A stretch of DNA of 7,660 nucleotides from Clostridia bacterium (GCA_017959485.1 JAGDAM010000353.1:1-7660); one strand, 5' to 3'. Counted from the stretch's first letter, positions 1 through 7,449 are shown. The notes: generated by a model not told the origin, from the letters alone. Numbers and translations are program-made.

Positions 1-415
1 AGCAAGAAGCTGCGGTGGCCAGATGCATGTCGCGCCGAGGGGGAATGATGGGCCGATGCACTGATAACCGCTAATAATGGTTTGTGTGTATGCACCCTCA
101 TCCGTCACGGTCGTCCGGCAGAGCCGGCCGCCGCGACACCTTCCCCCCAGGGGAAGGCAAAGCAGTATCGTTCCGCCCCATCCACCGCTTTCGCGGTCCC
201 CCTTCCCCAAAATGGGGAAGGCAAATTATAGGTCCACCGCTTCCGCGGTCCCCAGGCTCGGCGAAGCCGAGGTATCCCCGTAACGGGGAAGGCAAACGTA
301 ATATAGTATTTGGGATAGCACCAATTTACCTCTGCGGTTACCGTTTTCAGACGAACGGACGATGCTCGCCTCTTCGACGTAAACATTAATAATTATTGGG
401 ATCTATTTAAATGAT
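1..415. other. noncoding intergenic region
   Basis: There is no credible gene on either strand. The short open frames here run through the repeat palindromes, are rich in Pro, Arg and Ser, and match nothing I recognise. Bases 1-92 show nothing I can name. Bases 93-296 hold the palindromic repeat cluster. Bases 297-415 are markedly more AT-rich than the genes and contain a weak CCGTT/AACGG inverted repeat (341-345/354-358) and the short palindrome AATAATTATT. I saw no tRNA, riboswitch or CRISPR structure. Confidence 0.7.
93..296. repeat. cluster of three palindromic GGGGAAGG repeat units
   Basis: Three consecutive units each end in the identical 12-mer GGGGAAGGCAAA (150-161, 214-225, 285-296). 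In units 1 and 2 this is the right arm of a perfect 8-bp hairpin, CCTTCCCC/GGGGAAGG (139-146/150-157 and 201-208/214-221). In unit 3 it follows a CCCCG-TAA-CGGGG hairpin (276-288). Units 2 and 3 also share a 21-bp block with one mismatch (181-201 and 233-253, 52 bp apart), which holds its own small palindrome ACCGC/GCGGT. Unit 3 has an extra CTCGGC-GAA-GCCGAG hairpin (257-271). Unit 1 begins near 93 with CACCCTCATCCGTCACGG and has a CCGGC-AGA-GCCGG hairpin (115-127). From memory, this style of intergenic palindrome is common in gut Clostridia genomes; I could not confirm the family by search. No coding potential is convincing here. Confidence 0.8.
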
Positions 416-424
416 TTAAATCCC
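398..424 (-). terminator. possible 3'-end hairpin at the GNAT stop codon
   Basis: Read on the minus strand, GGGATTTA pairs with TAGATCCC (8 bp, one G-U) around an AT-rich loop, and the GNAT stop codon TAA lies partly in the stem. The sequence includes two copies of the 8-bp palindrome ATTTAAAT separated by one base (405-412 and 414-421). The DNA that follows is AT-rich but has no continuous T run, so it is not a classic intrinsic terminator. It could be a weak transcript end or an mRNA-stabilising structure. Confidence 0.3.
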
Positions 425-1423
425 GCGTTCCGGATTGTCGATAATCTTCCTCATGCACGCGAACCGTCTCGCGAGGGTCATTCCGGCGGATTCGTAAATC
501 TTTTTCGCCGGATTTTCCTCCCCGGTGAAGAGCGTCATATATTCCGCCCCTTCCGATGCGAGGGCATCGCACAGGCGGCAGAAGAGCAGTTTCCCGAGTC
601 CGTGCCCGCGGTGTCCGGGATCGACCGCCAGTCCCGCGAGGTAACCCCGTCCGTTCTCCTGAACGTAAACCGGGCCGGTGAATCCGACCATCCTCGCGCG
701 GCCTGCTCCGTACGCGGGACTGCGGTGTTCGGCTATCAGCAGCGGCGGGGCTCCCGGTGTCGCGATATTTTCAAGCACCGTCTTTTTCCAGCTTTCCGAG
801 CCAATCCTCTCCATGCATTCCTCGGCTCCGAAGTGCCGCCCGGCGTCGTAAAACCCAATCGAATAACCCGATTTTTCCGCCGCGTCCGCGACCGATTCCG
901 CGTCCGGCGGGATTTTTCTGTCCGCCAGCTCCAAGTAATAGGCGTTCTGCACCGCAACGGCGCGGTAGCCCGCCTTCTCCATAAAAGGATATCCGGGCCC
1001 CGCGAGATCGATGCCCGGCATCACCGGATGCTCTCTCCGGGGCGTTCCCGGAAGGATCCAGGAAAGCGACTGCGGATTGTAAAAGGAGAATTCAAACCGT
1101 TCGACGCCCGGCCGCGACAGCTCTTTTTCGAGCGCCGACAGAAGCGCCGCGCCGAACCCGCGGCGCCTTTTTTCGGGGGATACCGCGACGCAGGTGACGT
1201 ATCCGGTCTTCTTTCCGGGACACGCGGCTCCCGCGGCAATCCCGACCGTTTTTCCCGATTCTCCGGCTCCGAGAAAAACCTTTTCGCACCCCGGCCGAGG
1301 TGCGAAAAAGTGATTTTCAAACTGCGTTCGGCCGAGCCGGCGGTAGAGAGATTCTCCCTCCGCGCAATCGTTGAAAAGCGCGAAAAGCGAGTCTGCGGCG
1401 TTTTCGTATCTTGTAATAATCAT
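416..1423 (-). CDS. tandem-domain GNAT family N-acetyltransferase
   Basis: This 335-residue protein appears to hold two GNAT folds. Such enzymes move an acetyl group from acetyl-CoA to an amine; the substrate cannot be read from sequence. The N-terminal copy (about residues 1-165) has the acetyl-CoA pyrophosphate-binding motif A as VAVSPEKRRRGFGAALL (residues 79-95). The C-terminal copy (about 225-328) has LAVDPGHRGHGLGKLL (265-280) and the typical motif-B segment NPAKKIYESAGM (304-315). Both copies keep the R-x-x-G-x-G/A core, so both may bind CoA. The ATG at 1423 lies 21 nt after the metH stop, suggesting cotranscription, but I see no clear Shine-Dalgarno sequence. Tandem GNATs include the mycothiol synthase MshD, but nothing here supports that specific role. 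It may be the last gene of the met operon or simply its neighbour. Confidence 0.85.
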   Translation of the reverse strand: MIITRYENAADSLFALFNDCAEGESLYRRLGRTQFENHFFAPRPGCEKVFLGAGESGKTVGIAAGAACPGKKTGYVTCVAVSPEKRRRGFGAALLSALEKELSRPGVERFEFSFYNPQSLSWILPGTPRREHPVMPGIDLAGPGYPFMEKAGYRAVAVQNAYYLELADRKIPPDAESVADAAEKSGYSIGFYDAGRHFGAEECMERIGSESWKKTVLENIATPGAPPLLIAEHRSPAYGAGRARMVGFTGPVYVQENGRGYLAGLAVDPGHRGHGLGKLLFCRLCDALASEGAEYMTLFTGEENPAKKIYESAGMTLARRFACMRKIIDNPERGI

Positions 1424-1444
1424 TGCGTTCTGTGCATGCGCGCG

Positions 1445-3850
1445 TCAGCCGGCGCGGTAAAAGCTTTCGGCGTACTCGACGGCTCCCATAGCGTCCTTCG
1501 AGTAGGCGTCGGCGCCGATTTTGGCGGCGTAATCCCGGGTGAGAACCGCTCCGCCGACCATGACTTTCACGTCGGGTTCGCGCTCGTGCAGAAGCCGCAC
1601 CGTTTCCTCCATCGCGGGGACGGTGGTGGTCATCAGCGCGCTGAGCCCGACGAGGCGGCAGCCGGTCGCCCGCACCGCTCCAAGCACGGCTTCGGGAGGA
1701 ACGTTCTTCCCGAGATCGTGTACCTTGAAACCGTAGCTTTCAAGCATAAGTTTAACTATGTTTTTCCCTATGTCGTGTATGTCGCCCTTTACCGTCGCGA
1801 GGATGACGGGGCACGCAGCGTCGGCTTCCGCCGCCGGCATCCGTTCCCTCAGCACCGCGAAGGCGGCGCTCGCCGCTTCGGCGCTCATCAGGAGCTGCGG
1901 CAGGAAGAGCCGCTTCTCCTCGAACGCCTGACCGACGAGATTGAGAGCCGGTATGATTTCCTCGTTTATAACGTCGACGGGGGCTCTGTCGCCCGGTATC
2001 TCAGCGGCCAGCTCCGCGGATTTTTCGCGAAGTCCCGAGCATATCGCCCCGCGGAGTCCCGCGGAGGGTTCCGCGACTCCGCTGATTCCTGTCTGAACGG
2101 GGGCCTGAACCGGGGCGGTTTTCGCCGCCTCCCCGGCTTTTTTCGCCGCCCATTCGACAAAGCCCTTACAGCCCGGATCGAGCGACTCGAAGAGCATTCT
2201 CGCTCGGAGTGCGCCGGTCATCAGGGAGGAAAAAGGATTCATTATCGCCGCGGACAGACCGGCTTCGAGCGCCGCCGAAAAGAATGCGGCGTTGACGGTG
2301 TCGCGCTCGGGAAGACCGAAGGAGACGTTTGAAATTCCGAGCAAGGTGTGAAATCCGCGAGCGTGCAGAAGCGCCACCGTGTCGAGGGTAACGCGGGCGG
2401 CTCCCGCCTCCGCCGAGACCGAAAGGGTCAGCGGATCGAAAACGAGGTCGCGGGTGCCGATTCCGTACTCGGCGGCGCGGCGGACGATCCGTTCTGCGAT
2501 TTCGACGCGGCCCGCGGCCGTCCCGGGGATGCCCTTGTCGTCCATCGTCAGGGCGACGGTCAGACCGCCGTATTTTTTCACGAGCGGGAATACCGCGGCC
2601 ATCTTCGCCTCGCTGCCGTCGACCGAGTTTACCATCGGTTTTCCGTTGTAAATCCGCATGCCCGCCTCGAGCGCCGCGGGAGAGGCCGAATCGAGCTGAA
2701 GCGGAAGCCCCGTTACCGTCTGCAGAGAGATGACCGTCCTTTTCATCGCCGCCGCCTCGTCGGTCCCGGGCAGCCCGACGTTGACGTCGAGCACCTCCGC
2801 GCCGGCCTCTTCCTCGGCGAGCGCCTCGGACAGGATGAAGCTTTCGTCGCCCGATTTCAGCGCCTGTTTCAGGCGGGGTTTGCCGGTCGGATTTATCCGC
2901 TCACCGATGAGGACTGGAGCTTTCCCCAGAACCACCGCTGTCGAGAAAGACGACGCGACCGCGATCTCCTTCCGTTCCGGCAGGACGTACGGGATATCCC
3001 TGCAGGCGGCGATCGCGGCCCGGAGATGATCGGGCGTCGTGCCGCAGCAGCCTCCGGGTACCGTCGCTCCTTCCGCTACCAGTTTTCTCATCGCGGCGGC
3101 GAAATCGGCCGGGGAAACATCGTATTTGGTTACGCCTTCCTCAAGCGCCGGCATTCCGGCGTTCGGGCTCGCGATCACGGGTACCGACGACGCGGCTGCG
3201 AGTCGTTTTACAACCGGAAGCATAAGTTCCGGTCCGAGCGAGCAGTTGACGCCGATCGCGTCGGCTCCCATCCCTTCGAGAAGGGCAGCCATCGCCTCGG
3301 GCGTCGCTCCGGTCAGAAGCCGGCAGCTTTCGTCGTATACGTTTGTGACAAAGACGGGAAGAGAAGTGTTCTCCTTCGCGGCGAGAAGGGCTGCCTTCGT
3401 CTCGTAGCAGTCGTTCATCGTCTCGATGAGAATCAGATCCGCGCCTTCCTTCTCCGCGGCTCTCGCGCTGTCGGCGAAGATCTTCACCGCGTCCTCGAAT
3501 GCAAGATCGCCGAGCGGCTCGAGCAGCCGTCCTGATGGCCCGATATCGAAGGCGATATAAACGTCGTCCCGGCCTGCGGCGGCCGACTTCACGCACCCGA
3601 GCGCGGTGCGCGAAATCTTTTTCCAGTCGGAGTATTTCGCGCTGCTGACGCCGAATGTGTTGGTCGTGATGATCCGGCAGCCGGCCTCGATATAGGCGCG
3701 GTGGACCTTTTCTACGAGGTCGGGGCGCTTAAGATTGAAGGCCTCCGGCGCCTCTCCCGGAGGGAGCCCCAGCGACTGGAGCATGCTCCCGGTGCCGCCG
3801 TCGAACCAGAGACGGCCGGTCTTTATCGCGTCAAGGATGTTTTTTTTCAT
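1445..3850 (-). CDS. metH: cobalamin-dependent methionine synthase, short form without reactivation domain
   Basis: Transfers the methyl group of 5-methyltetrahydrofolate through cobalamin to homocysteine, giving methionine and tetrahydrofolate in the cytoplasm. Domains in order: homocysteine-binding barrel (about residues 1-290) with the zinc-ligand cysteines C203 (GVNCS) and C268/C269 (GGCCGTTP); pterin-binding barrel (about 310-560) with GERINPTGK (316-324) and LDVNVGLPGTDE (354-365); an Ala/Pro/Gln linker (about 576-600); cobalamin-binding helical cap and Rossmann module (about 600-801). The last carries D-x-H-x-x-G as GDIHDIGKN (D690, H692, G695), then SALMTTT and VMVGGAV. At 801 residues it stops after the B12 module, whereas E. 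coli MetH has over 1200 residues including a C-terminal AdoMet-binding domain. That function is encoded just upstream. The ATG directly abuts the preceding TAA with no clear ribosome binding site, so translation is probably coupled. An A8 run follows the start codon. Confidence 0.95.
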   Translation of the reverse strand: MKKNILDAIKTGRLWFDGGTGSMLQSLGLPPGEAPEAFNLKRPDLVEKVHRAYIEAGCRIITTNTFGVSSAKYSDWKKISRTALGCVKSAAAGRDDVYIAFDIGPSGRLLEPLGDLAFEDAVKIFADSARAAEKEGADLILIETMNDCYETKAALLAAKENTSLPVFVTNVYDESCRLLTGATPEAMAALLEGMGADAIGVNCSLGPELMLPVVKRLAAASSVPVIASPNAGMPALEEGVTKYDVSPADFAAAMRKLVAEGATVPGGCCGTTPDHLRAAIAACRDIPYVLPERKEIAVASSFSTAVVLGKAPVLIGERINPTGKPRLKQALKSGDESFILSEALAEEEAGAEVLDVNVGLPGTDEAAAMKRTVISLQTVTGLPLQLDSASPAALEAGMRIYNGKPMVNSVDGSEAKMAAVFPLVKKYGGLTVALTMDDKGIPGTAAGRVEIAERIVRRAAEYGIGTRDLVFDPLTLSVSAEAGAARVTLDTVALLHARGFHTLLGISNVSFGLPERDTVNAAFFSAALEAGLSAAIMNPFSSLMTGALRARMLFESLDPGCKGFVEWAAKKAGEAAKTAPVQAPVQTGISGVAEPSAGLRGAICSGLREKSAELAAEIPGDRAPVDVINEEIIPALNLVGQAFEEKRLFLPQLLMSAEAASAAFAVLRERMPAAEADAACPVILATVKGDIHDIGKNIVKLMLESYGFKVHDLGKNVPPEAVLGAVRATGCRLVGLSALMTTTVPAMEETVRLLHEREPDVKVMVGGAVLTRDYAAKIGADAYSKDAMGAVEYAESFYRAG

Positions 3851-4441
3851 TTATTCGGGAAGAAAGCCGATTACGGCGGTAATGCTCTTCATCGGAGACA
3901 TAAGCAGCGACGGAGAGACGGTTATGCCGGAAAGACGCCCGGCGTCGGTCAGGGCGAGGACAGCCGGCTGGAATGAAAGAGGAAAATCTCCGTATCCCGG
4001 GCTGAACCGGCCGGGCGTTCTGCGTCCGGCGAGGATAATCCGCTCGGCTTCGTCGGCGGCGGCTTCGGCGAGCGCCGAGGCGAGCGCGTCGGCGACAAAG
4101 TGCTCAGAGGGGGAGGTCAGAGAAAGCTTTGAGAGGTATCTGTCGGTCCCGGCTCCGAGGGTCAGCGCCGCCACCGCGCATTCGGGACATCCCGACAGCC
4201 GCGCGGAGAGGGAGGATGAAACGAAGGGCCCGAAACCGGCGTCGATCGAGTCTCCGTCAATACAAACCGGAGCCGTGACGTAGGAGAAGACCGGGCTGAC
4301 GTGCGGGAGCAGACGCTCCAGCGCCTCGCTTACGGCGCCGCCGGAAACCGATTCCTTCGGAATCCGCAGACGCGCGGCCGCTTCCGAGGGATCGAGCCGC
4401 AGGCGCGACGCGTCGAGCCGTACGCGAACCGGACGCGTCAT
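3851..4441 (-). CDS. free-standing methionine synthase reactivation domain protein
   Basis: This 196-residue protein corresponds to the C-terminal activation domain of MetH, which binds AdoMet and remethylates cobalamin that has oxidised to the inactive cob(II)alamin state. The key signature is RFSPGYGDFPLSFQ (residues 145-158), the R-x-x-PGY AdoMet-binding motif, followed by the conserved tail segment SLLMSPMKSITAVIG (178-192). The middle part (about 80-135) is Ala-rich and helical, as in the family. The ATG at 4439-4441 overlaps the metF stop (ATGA) and has a good Shine-Dalgarno GGAGA 7 nt upstream (4449-4453), which fixes this start over longer in-frame options. metH follows with no gap. 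A split layout is known in Thermotoga maritima, where TM0268 and TM0269 encode the core enzyme and the reactivation domain. The adjacent MetH, which lacks this domain, is the obvious partner. Confidence 0.9.
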   Translation of the reverse strand: MTRPVRVRLDASRLRLDPSEAAARLRIPKESVSGGAVSEALERLLPHVSPVFSYVTAPVCIDGDSIDAGFGPFVSSSLSARLSGCPECAVAALTLGAGTDRYLSKLSLTSPSEHFVADALASALAEAAADEAERIILAGRRTPGRFSPGYGDFPLSFQPAVLALTDAGRLSGITVSPSLLMSPMKSITAVIGFLPE

Positions 4442-5298
4442 TTTACTATCTCCGAAAGGTTGTTTTTTATCGCCGCGGCGACGTCGGGACGGTTCATCGA
4501 ATAGACGTGGACGGCGTTGAATCCGTTGGCGTAAAGATCGATTATCTGCTCGGTGGCGAAGGCGATCCCGGCCTGTTTCATCGACTCGGGTTCGTCTCCG
4601 TAGCGGTCGACTATCCGCAGAAAGCGCTGCGGAAGCGATGTACCCGAAATGGCGCAGATCCTCTTTATCGACTTTGGATTGACCACCGGCATGATTCCGG
4701 CGACCACCGGGACCTCGACCCCCGCTTTGAGCAGCCGGTACATGAAGTTGTACAGGATGCTGTTGTCGAAAAACATCTGAGTCGTAAGGTATTCGCAGCC
4801 GGCCTCGACCTTGATCCGGAGCGCTTCGATATCTTCCGCGCTCGTTTTGCTTTCGGGATGTTTTTCCGGATAGCACGCGCCTCCGACGCAGAACCCTCCG
4901 AACGCCCTGATCTCGCGTGCGAGATCGCTCGCGTAGCGGTAGTCGGACAGAGCGTCCGCGTTTCCGTCGGGAAGATCGCCTCTCAGTGCGAGAACGTTTT
5001 CGATTCCCTTTTCGCTGAGTACGTTCAGCCGGTCGGTTATCGATTCGCGGGACGCTCCGATGCAGCTCAGATGCGCGACCGGAGTCACGCCCAGTCCTTT
5101 AATCCGTTCGGCGACCTCGGCGGTAAACCCGGCCGTGCTGCCTCCGGCTCCGTAGGTGACGCTCATATAACTCGGCCCGAGGGCGGCTATCCCCGCCGCG
5201 GCCGACATCACCGACTCGAAAGCGTCGGTCGTTTTGGGCGGAAAGACCTCGAAGGAAAGACTCGGCCGGTCTGCACCGATTATATCGGTAACTCTCAT
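4438..5298 (-). CDS. metF: 5,10-methylenetetrahydrofolate reductase
   Basis: An FAD enzyme that reduces 5,10-methylenetetrahydrofolate to 5-methyltetrahydrofolate, the methyl donor for MetH. The 286 residues from the chosen start are close to the E. coli length of about 296. Family motifs run end to end: LSFEVFPPKT (residues 14-23; E17 matches the catalytic Glu28 of E. coli), SVTYGAGGST (46-55), NVLALRGDLP (101-110; D108 matches Asp120), CYPEKHPES (142-150), LTTQMFFDN (171-179; Q174 matches Gln183), VAGIMPVVNPKSIKR (199-213) and VHVYSMNRP (263-271). The ATG at 5296-5298 has GAGGTG just upstream; a TTG at 5358 would add 20 poorly conserved residues and overlap the peptidase stop. It overlaps the reactivase gene by 4 nt. 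No MetV-type partner gene is present. The electron donor (NADH, NADPH or another carrier) cannot be told from the sequence. Confidence 0.95.
   Translation of the reverse strand: MRVTDIIGADRPSLSFEVFPPKTTDAFESVMSAAAGIAALGPSYMSVTYGAGGSTAGFTAEVAERIKGLGVTPVAHLSCIGASRESITDRLNVLSEKGIENVLALRGDLPDGNADALSDYRYASDLAREIRAFGGFCVGGACYPEKHPESKTSAEDIEALRIKVEAGCEYLTTQMFFDNSILYNFMYRLLKAGVEVPVVAGIMPVVNPKSIKRICAISGTSLPQRFLRIVDRYGDEPESMKQAGIAFATEQIIDLYANGFNAVHVYSMNRPDVAAAIKNNLSEIVK
4449..4453 (-). promoter_or_regulatory. ribosome binding site of the reactivase gene, inside metF
   Basis: The minus strand reads GGAGA, then 7 nt, then ATG at 4441. The site lies within the last codons of metF, fitting translational coupling across the ATGA overlap, and it supports the 196-residue start. 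Confidence 0.6.
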
Positions 5299-5302
5299 TG
5301 TG

Positions 5303-5308
5303 CACCTC
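5303..5308 (-). promoter_or_regulatory. metF ribosome binding site
   Basis: The minus strand reads GAGGTG followed by CACA and then ATG at 5298. It matches the 16S anti-Shine-Dalgarno sequence over six bases at workable spacing. It decides the metF start in favour of 5298 over the upstream TTG at 5358. Confidence 0.7.
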
Positions 5309-5324
5309 GTTCGGAAACGCGACT

Positions 5325-5341
5325 GCCGGAAGATTTCCGGC
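5325..5341. other. hairpin in the peptidase-metF gap
   Basis: GCCGGAA (5325-5331) and TTCCGGC (5335-5341) form a perfect 7-bp stem with a 3-nt loop in the 56-nt gap between the peptidase stop and the metF start. No T run follows on the minus strand, so a full intrinsic terminator is not supported. It could act as an mRNA processing or stability element or a weak attenuator, or mark the boundary between two transcripts. Confidence 0.45.
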
Positions 5342-5354
5342 CGTTTCGCAATTG

Positions 5355-7445
5355 TCAATAATTATTGTGTGTTAAAGTAACGCCTTCCGTCACTCCCGCG
5401 GGAGAATAAACTTTCGCTCCGGGAATCTTCTCCACCAGCGGCATGACGTCCGCGACGCTTTCGTAATCAAACAGGGAATACTGCCAGTCTCTCGAGGAAT
5501 CGAGATATACGAAGACCTTTTGCATTATCCCGGCTTCGGTTTCTTCGTCGGTATCGTCCCAGAAGCGGAGGATAAACACGCTTGTCGATTCTTCTTCGGT
5601 GACCTGTTTTTTTACGAGATAGACCGAATGAAGATTCTTTCCTCCCGCGGCAAGGATGAAATCGAGGTCTTCCCCGAGATTGTTCCCGGGAAGATTTTCG
5701 GGCAGCAGACGGTCCTTTTTATCGAGTTTTGAAAATTCGCTCGCGACGTCTATGTTCCGCTGGATGAGCCCGACGCGTTTCTCTCTCAGCCGTTCGAGTT
5801 CCCCGGCGTTTCCGGTAAGACAGCAGAATTCGCCGATCATAAACAATCCGTCCCTGACGAAATTGTCGTTCTCCTCCATTGCCCGGTAGATCAGCGGTAT
5901 CCCCGCGGCGTCCATCCTTCCGAGAAGTATTTTCCCCTTGATGAAGCGGGCGTAGTTTGCCCTGCTGTCGTCAAGCTCGCCGACGATCCTCGACGCGAAA
6001 GAGAAAGCGTCTTCGACCCTTCCGAGATCGATAAGATCGTCCAGCGTGCCGTAGTACCCGGTGGGGTCAATCGGTCTTCCCGACGCCTCCCACGCGGCGA
6101 TTCTTTCTTCGCGGTCGAGAAAACAGCTTTTTCTCATCTCCGCGTATTCGGGGTCGTTATTGAACTGACCGGCTTTTATTCGGCCGGTTTCGGCGATAAT
6201 TCGTCTCTTTTCTTCCTCAAACCCGGGGTCTTCGGGATAATCCTTTTCGCGGAGTTCGCGGATTCCGATCGCCTCGAGCCGTTCCCTCGTCGTCGGATAT
6301 TCGGCGCCCTGCGACCGGATTTCGCGGGAGATATAGGCGAGCCAGTCGTCCTTCCGTTCCTTTACGGCGGCGGAGAACCTTTCGCACTCTTTTTCGACAT
6401 AATCTTCGGGGAAGGTCTCGTGAGCGAAAAACGGCTCAAAACCGACTCCGGCTTTTTCCCATTTATAGTAACCCGACATCGCTGTCTTTATCAGAGCCGA
6501 GGCGAGCGCCTCGCCCTGTCCGAGTTCGGCCGCTTTCGCGTCGGCCTCGGATTCGTTCAGGACGGAGTTGAACAGGTCGAAGAGGTAAAGGCGGAAAAAG
6601 CATACTTCGTTTATCTTCCGGTAGAGCAGGTCGTACCCGGCTCCGTTCGCCATGTAACGGTATCTGTAGAAGAAGGTGAACTCGCGATGCGATTTGCGGT
6701 TGCGGGGACCGGTTATATGAGCGAACTCGTGAAGGAAAATCGCTTCGGTTTCCTCGCGCCCGAGCACCGAAAGAAGATACAGCCCGACGTTCAGAAGCAA
6801 ACCGTCCTCCCTCTCGGATATTCCGACGTTGTCATCTGAAAGGACCGTGATTTTTACCGGTTTTGAGCATCCCGACCGTGCGGCGGCTTCGCGCGCCATC
6901 CGGTAGAGAATCGGACAGAAATCCTCTTTTTCGACGTCGACGCCCGCAAAGCTCAACGACCGGGGCAATTTGTACGGAAGATGAACGAATCCTTCGAACA
7001 ACGGGTATAGGGCAAAGAAGGCGACGACCGGGAAGGCGCCTCCGCCGACGACCGAAAGAAGCATCGCGGCGGCGGGAAAGAGGATAAAAACGGCGCTTTT
7101 GATCAGAAGCCAGACTCTGAATCTGCGCACCGTCGCGTATTCCGAATCGAGCCCCTGCTCGACGCTCTCCTTCTGCCCGGTCAGAAAATCGCTGATCTGC
7201 TTATAGCTTCCGCTGTTCATAAGCTTTCTGTCGGCGGCCGTCGCGGGCAGCTCGGCAAGCGGGATCTGATATACCGCGGCGACAAGCGCCGCGGCAGTGA
7301 CGCCGCATACGGCGCTGTTACCGGCTTGATCGGCGATAATACTTCCGGCAATCATCATAAAAAGCGCGGTGGCGAACATCGGAATCAGAAAGAGCCAGAC
7401 ACCGTCGCGCATCCGGGGGCGGTTTTTATTATCTTTTTTACTCAT
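5355..7445 (-). CDS. membrane-anchored M48-like zinc metallopeptidase with an unassigned C-terminal region
   Basis: A 696-residue protein. The N-terminal part is hydrophobic, with likely membrane segments around residues 15-38, 44-65, 111-133 and 136-153. The catalytic part follows (about 170-395): the zinc-binding H-E-x-x-H is LHEFAHITG (residues 238-246; H239, E240, H243). The probable third ligand is E298 in NESEADAKAAELG, the E-x-x-A-D pattern of M48 peptidases. A segment YPTTRERLEAI (383-393) resembles the HP-x-x-x-x-R-I motif that closes M48 domains. Residues about 430-570 look helical and possibly TPR-like; about 595-690 form a further region I do not recognise. Membrane M48 enzymes such as HtpX and Ste24 degrade or process membrane proteins, but the substrate here is unknown. 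The ATG at 7445 lacks a well-placed Shine-Dalgarno sequence (AAGGA lies too far upstream). The link to the downstream methionine genes is unclear. Confidence 0.8.
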   Translation of the reverse strand: MSKKDNKNRPRMRDGVWLFLIPMFATALFMMIAGSIIADQAGNSAVCGVTAAALVAAVYQIPLAELPATAADRKLMNSGSYKQISDFLTGQKESVEQGLDSEYATVRRFRVWLLIKSAVFILFPAAAMLLSVVGGGAFPVVAFFALYPLFEGFVHLPYKLPRSLSFAGVDVEKEDFCPILYRMAREAAARSGCSKPVKITVLSDDNVGISEREDGLLLNVGLYLLSVLGREETEAIFLHEFAHITGPRNRKSHREFTFFYRYRYMANGAGYDLLYRKINEVCFFRLYLFDLFNSVLNESEADAKAAELGQGEALASALIKTAMSGYYKWEKAGVGFEPFFAHETFPEDYVEKECERFSAAVKERKDDWLAYISREIRSQGAEYPTTRERLEAIGIRELREKDYPEDPGFEEEKRRIIAETGRIKAGQFNNDPEYAEMRKSCFLDREERIAAWEASGRPIDPTGYYGTLDDLIDLGRVEDAFSFASRIVGELDDSRANYARFIKGKILLGRMDAAGIPLIYRAMEENDNFVRDGLFMIGEFCCLTGNAGELERLREKRVGLIQRNIDVASEFSKLDKKDRLLPENLPGNNLGEDLDFILAAGGKNLHSVYLVKKQVTEEESTSVFILRFWDDTDEETEAGIMQKVFVYLDSSRDWQYSLFDYESVADVMPLVEKIPGAKVYSPAGVTEGVTLTHNNY

Positions 7446-7449
7446 CTGT

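Noticed and set aside
139..296. CRISPR array
   Set aside because: Repeats are only three, palindromic, differ internally, and lack uniform unique spacers. No cas genes are nearby.
84..389. Small plus-strand gene in the left intergenic region
   Set aside because: The frame passes through the palindromic repeats and gives a Pro/Arg/Ser-rich product with no motif. It is not credible as coding.
602..2332. Long plus-strand open frame of 576 codons
   Set aside because: It is antisense to metH and the GNAT gene, both with strong family motifs. Its product is rich in Arg, Gly and Ala with no recognisable domain, as expected for a shadow frame in GC-rich DNA.
2348..3535. Plus-strand open frame of 395 codons
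   Set aside because: Lies wholly antisense to metH. It is Arg-rich, has no motif and no supporting start context.
4442..4876. Upstream extension of the reactivase reading frame to an ATG at 4876
   Set aside because: The extension runs out of frame through metF and is Arg-rich and low in complexity. The ATG at 4441 has a good ribosome binding site and matches the domain boundary.
5299..5354. SAM, T-box or cobalamin riboswitch controlling the methionine genes
   Set aside because: The gap before metF is 56 nt, too short for these elements, and I see only one simple hairpin. The region before the peptidase shows none of their conserved sequence boxes that I can recognise.
5299..5358. Longer metF start at a TTG (5358)
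   Set aside because: It adds 20 basic residues not typical of MetF and overlaps the peptidase stop. The ATG at 5298 has a clear GAGGTG.
4507..5361. Plus-strand open frame of 284 codons
   Set aside because: Antisense to metF, whose motifs are conserved along its whole length.
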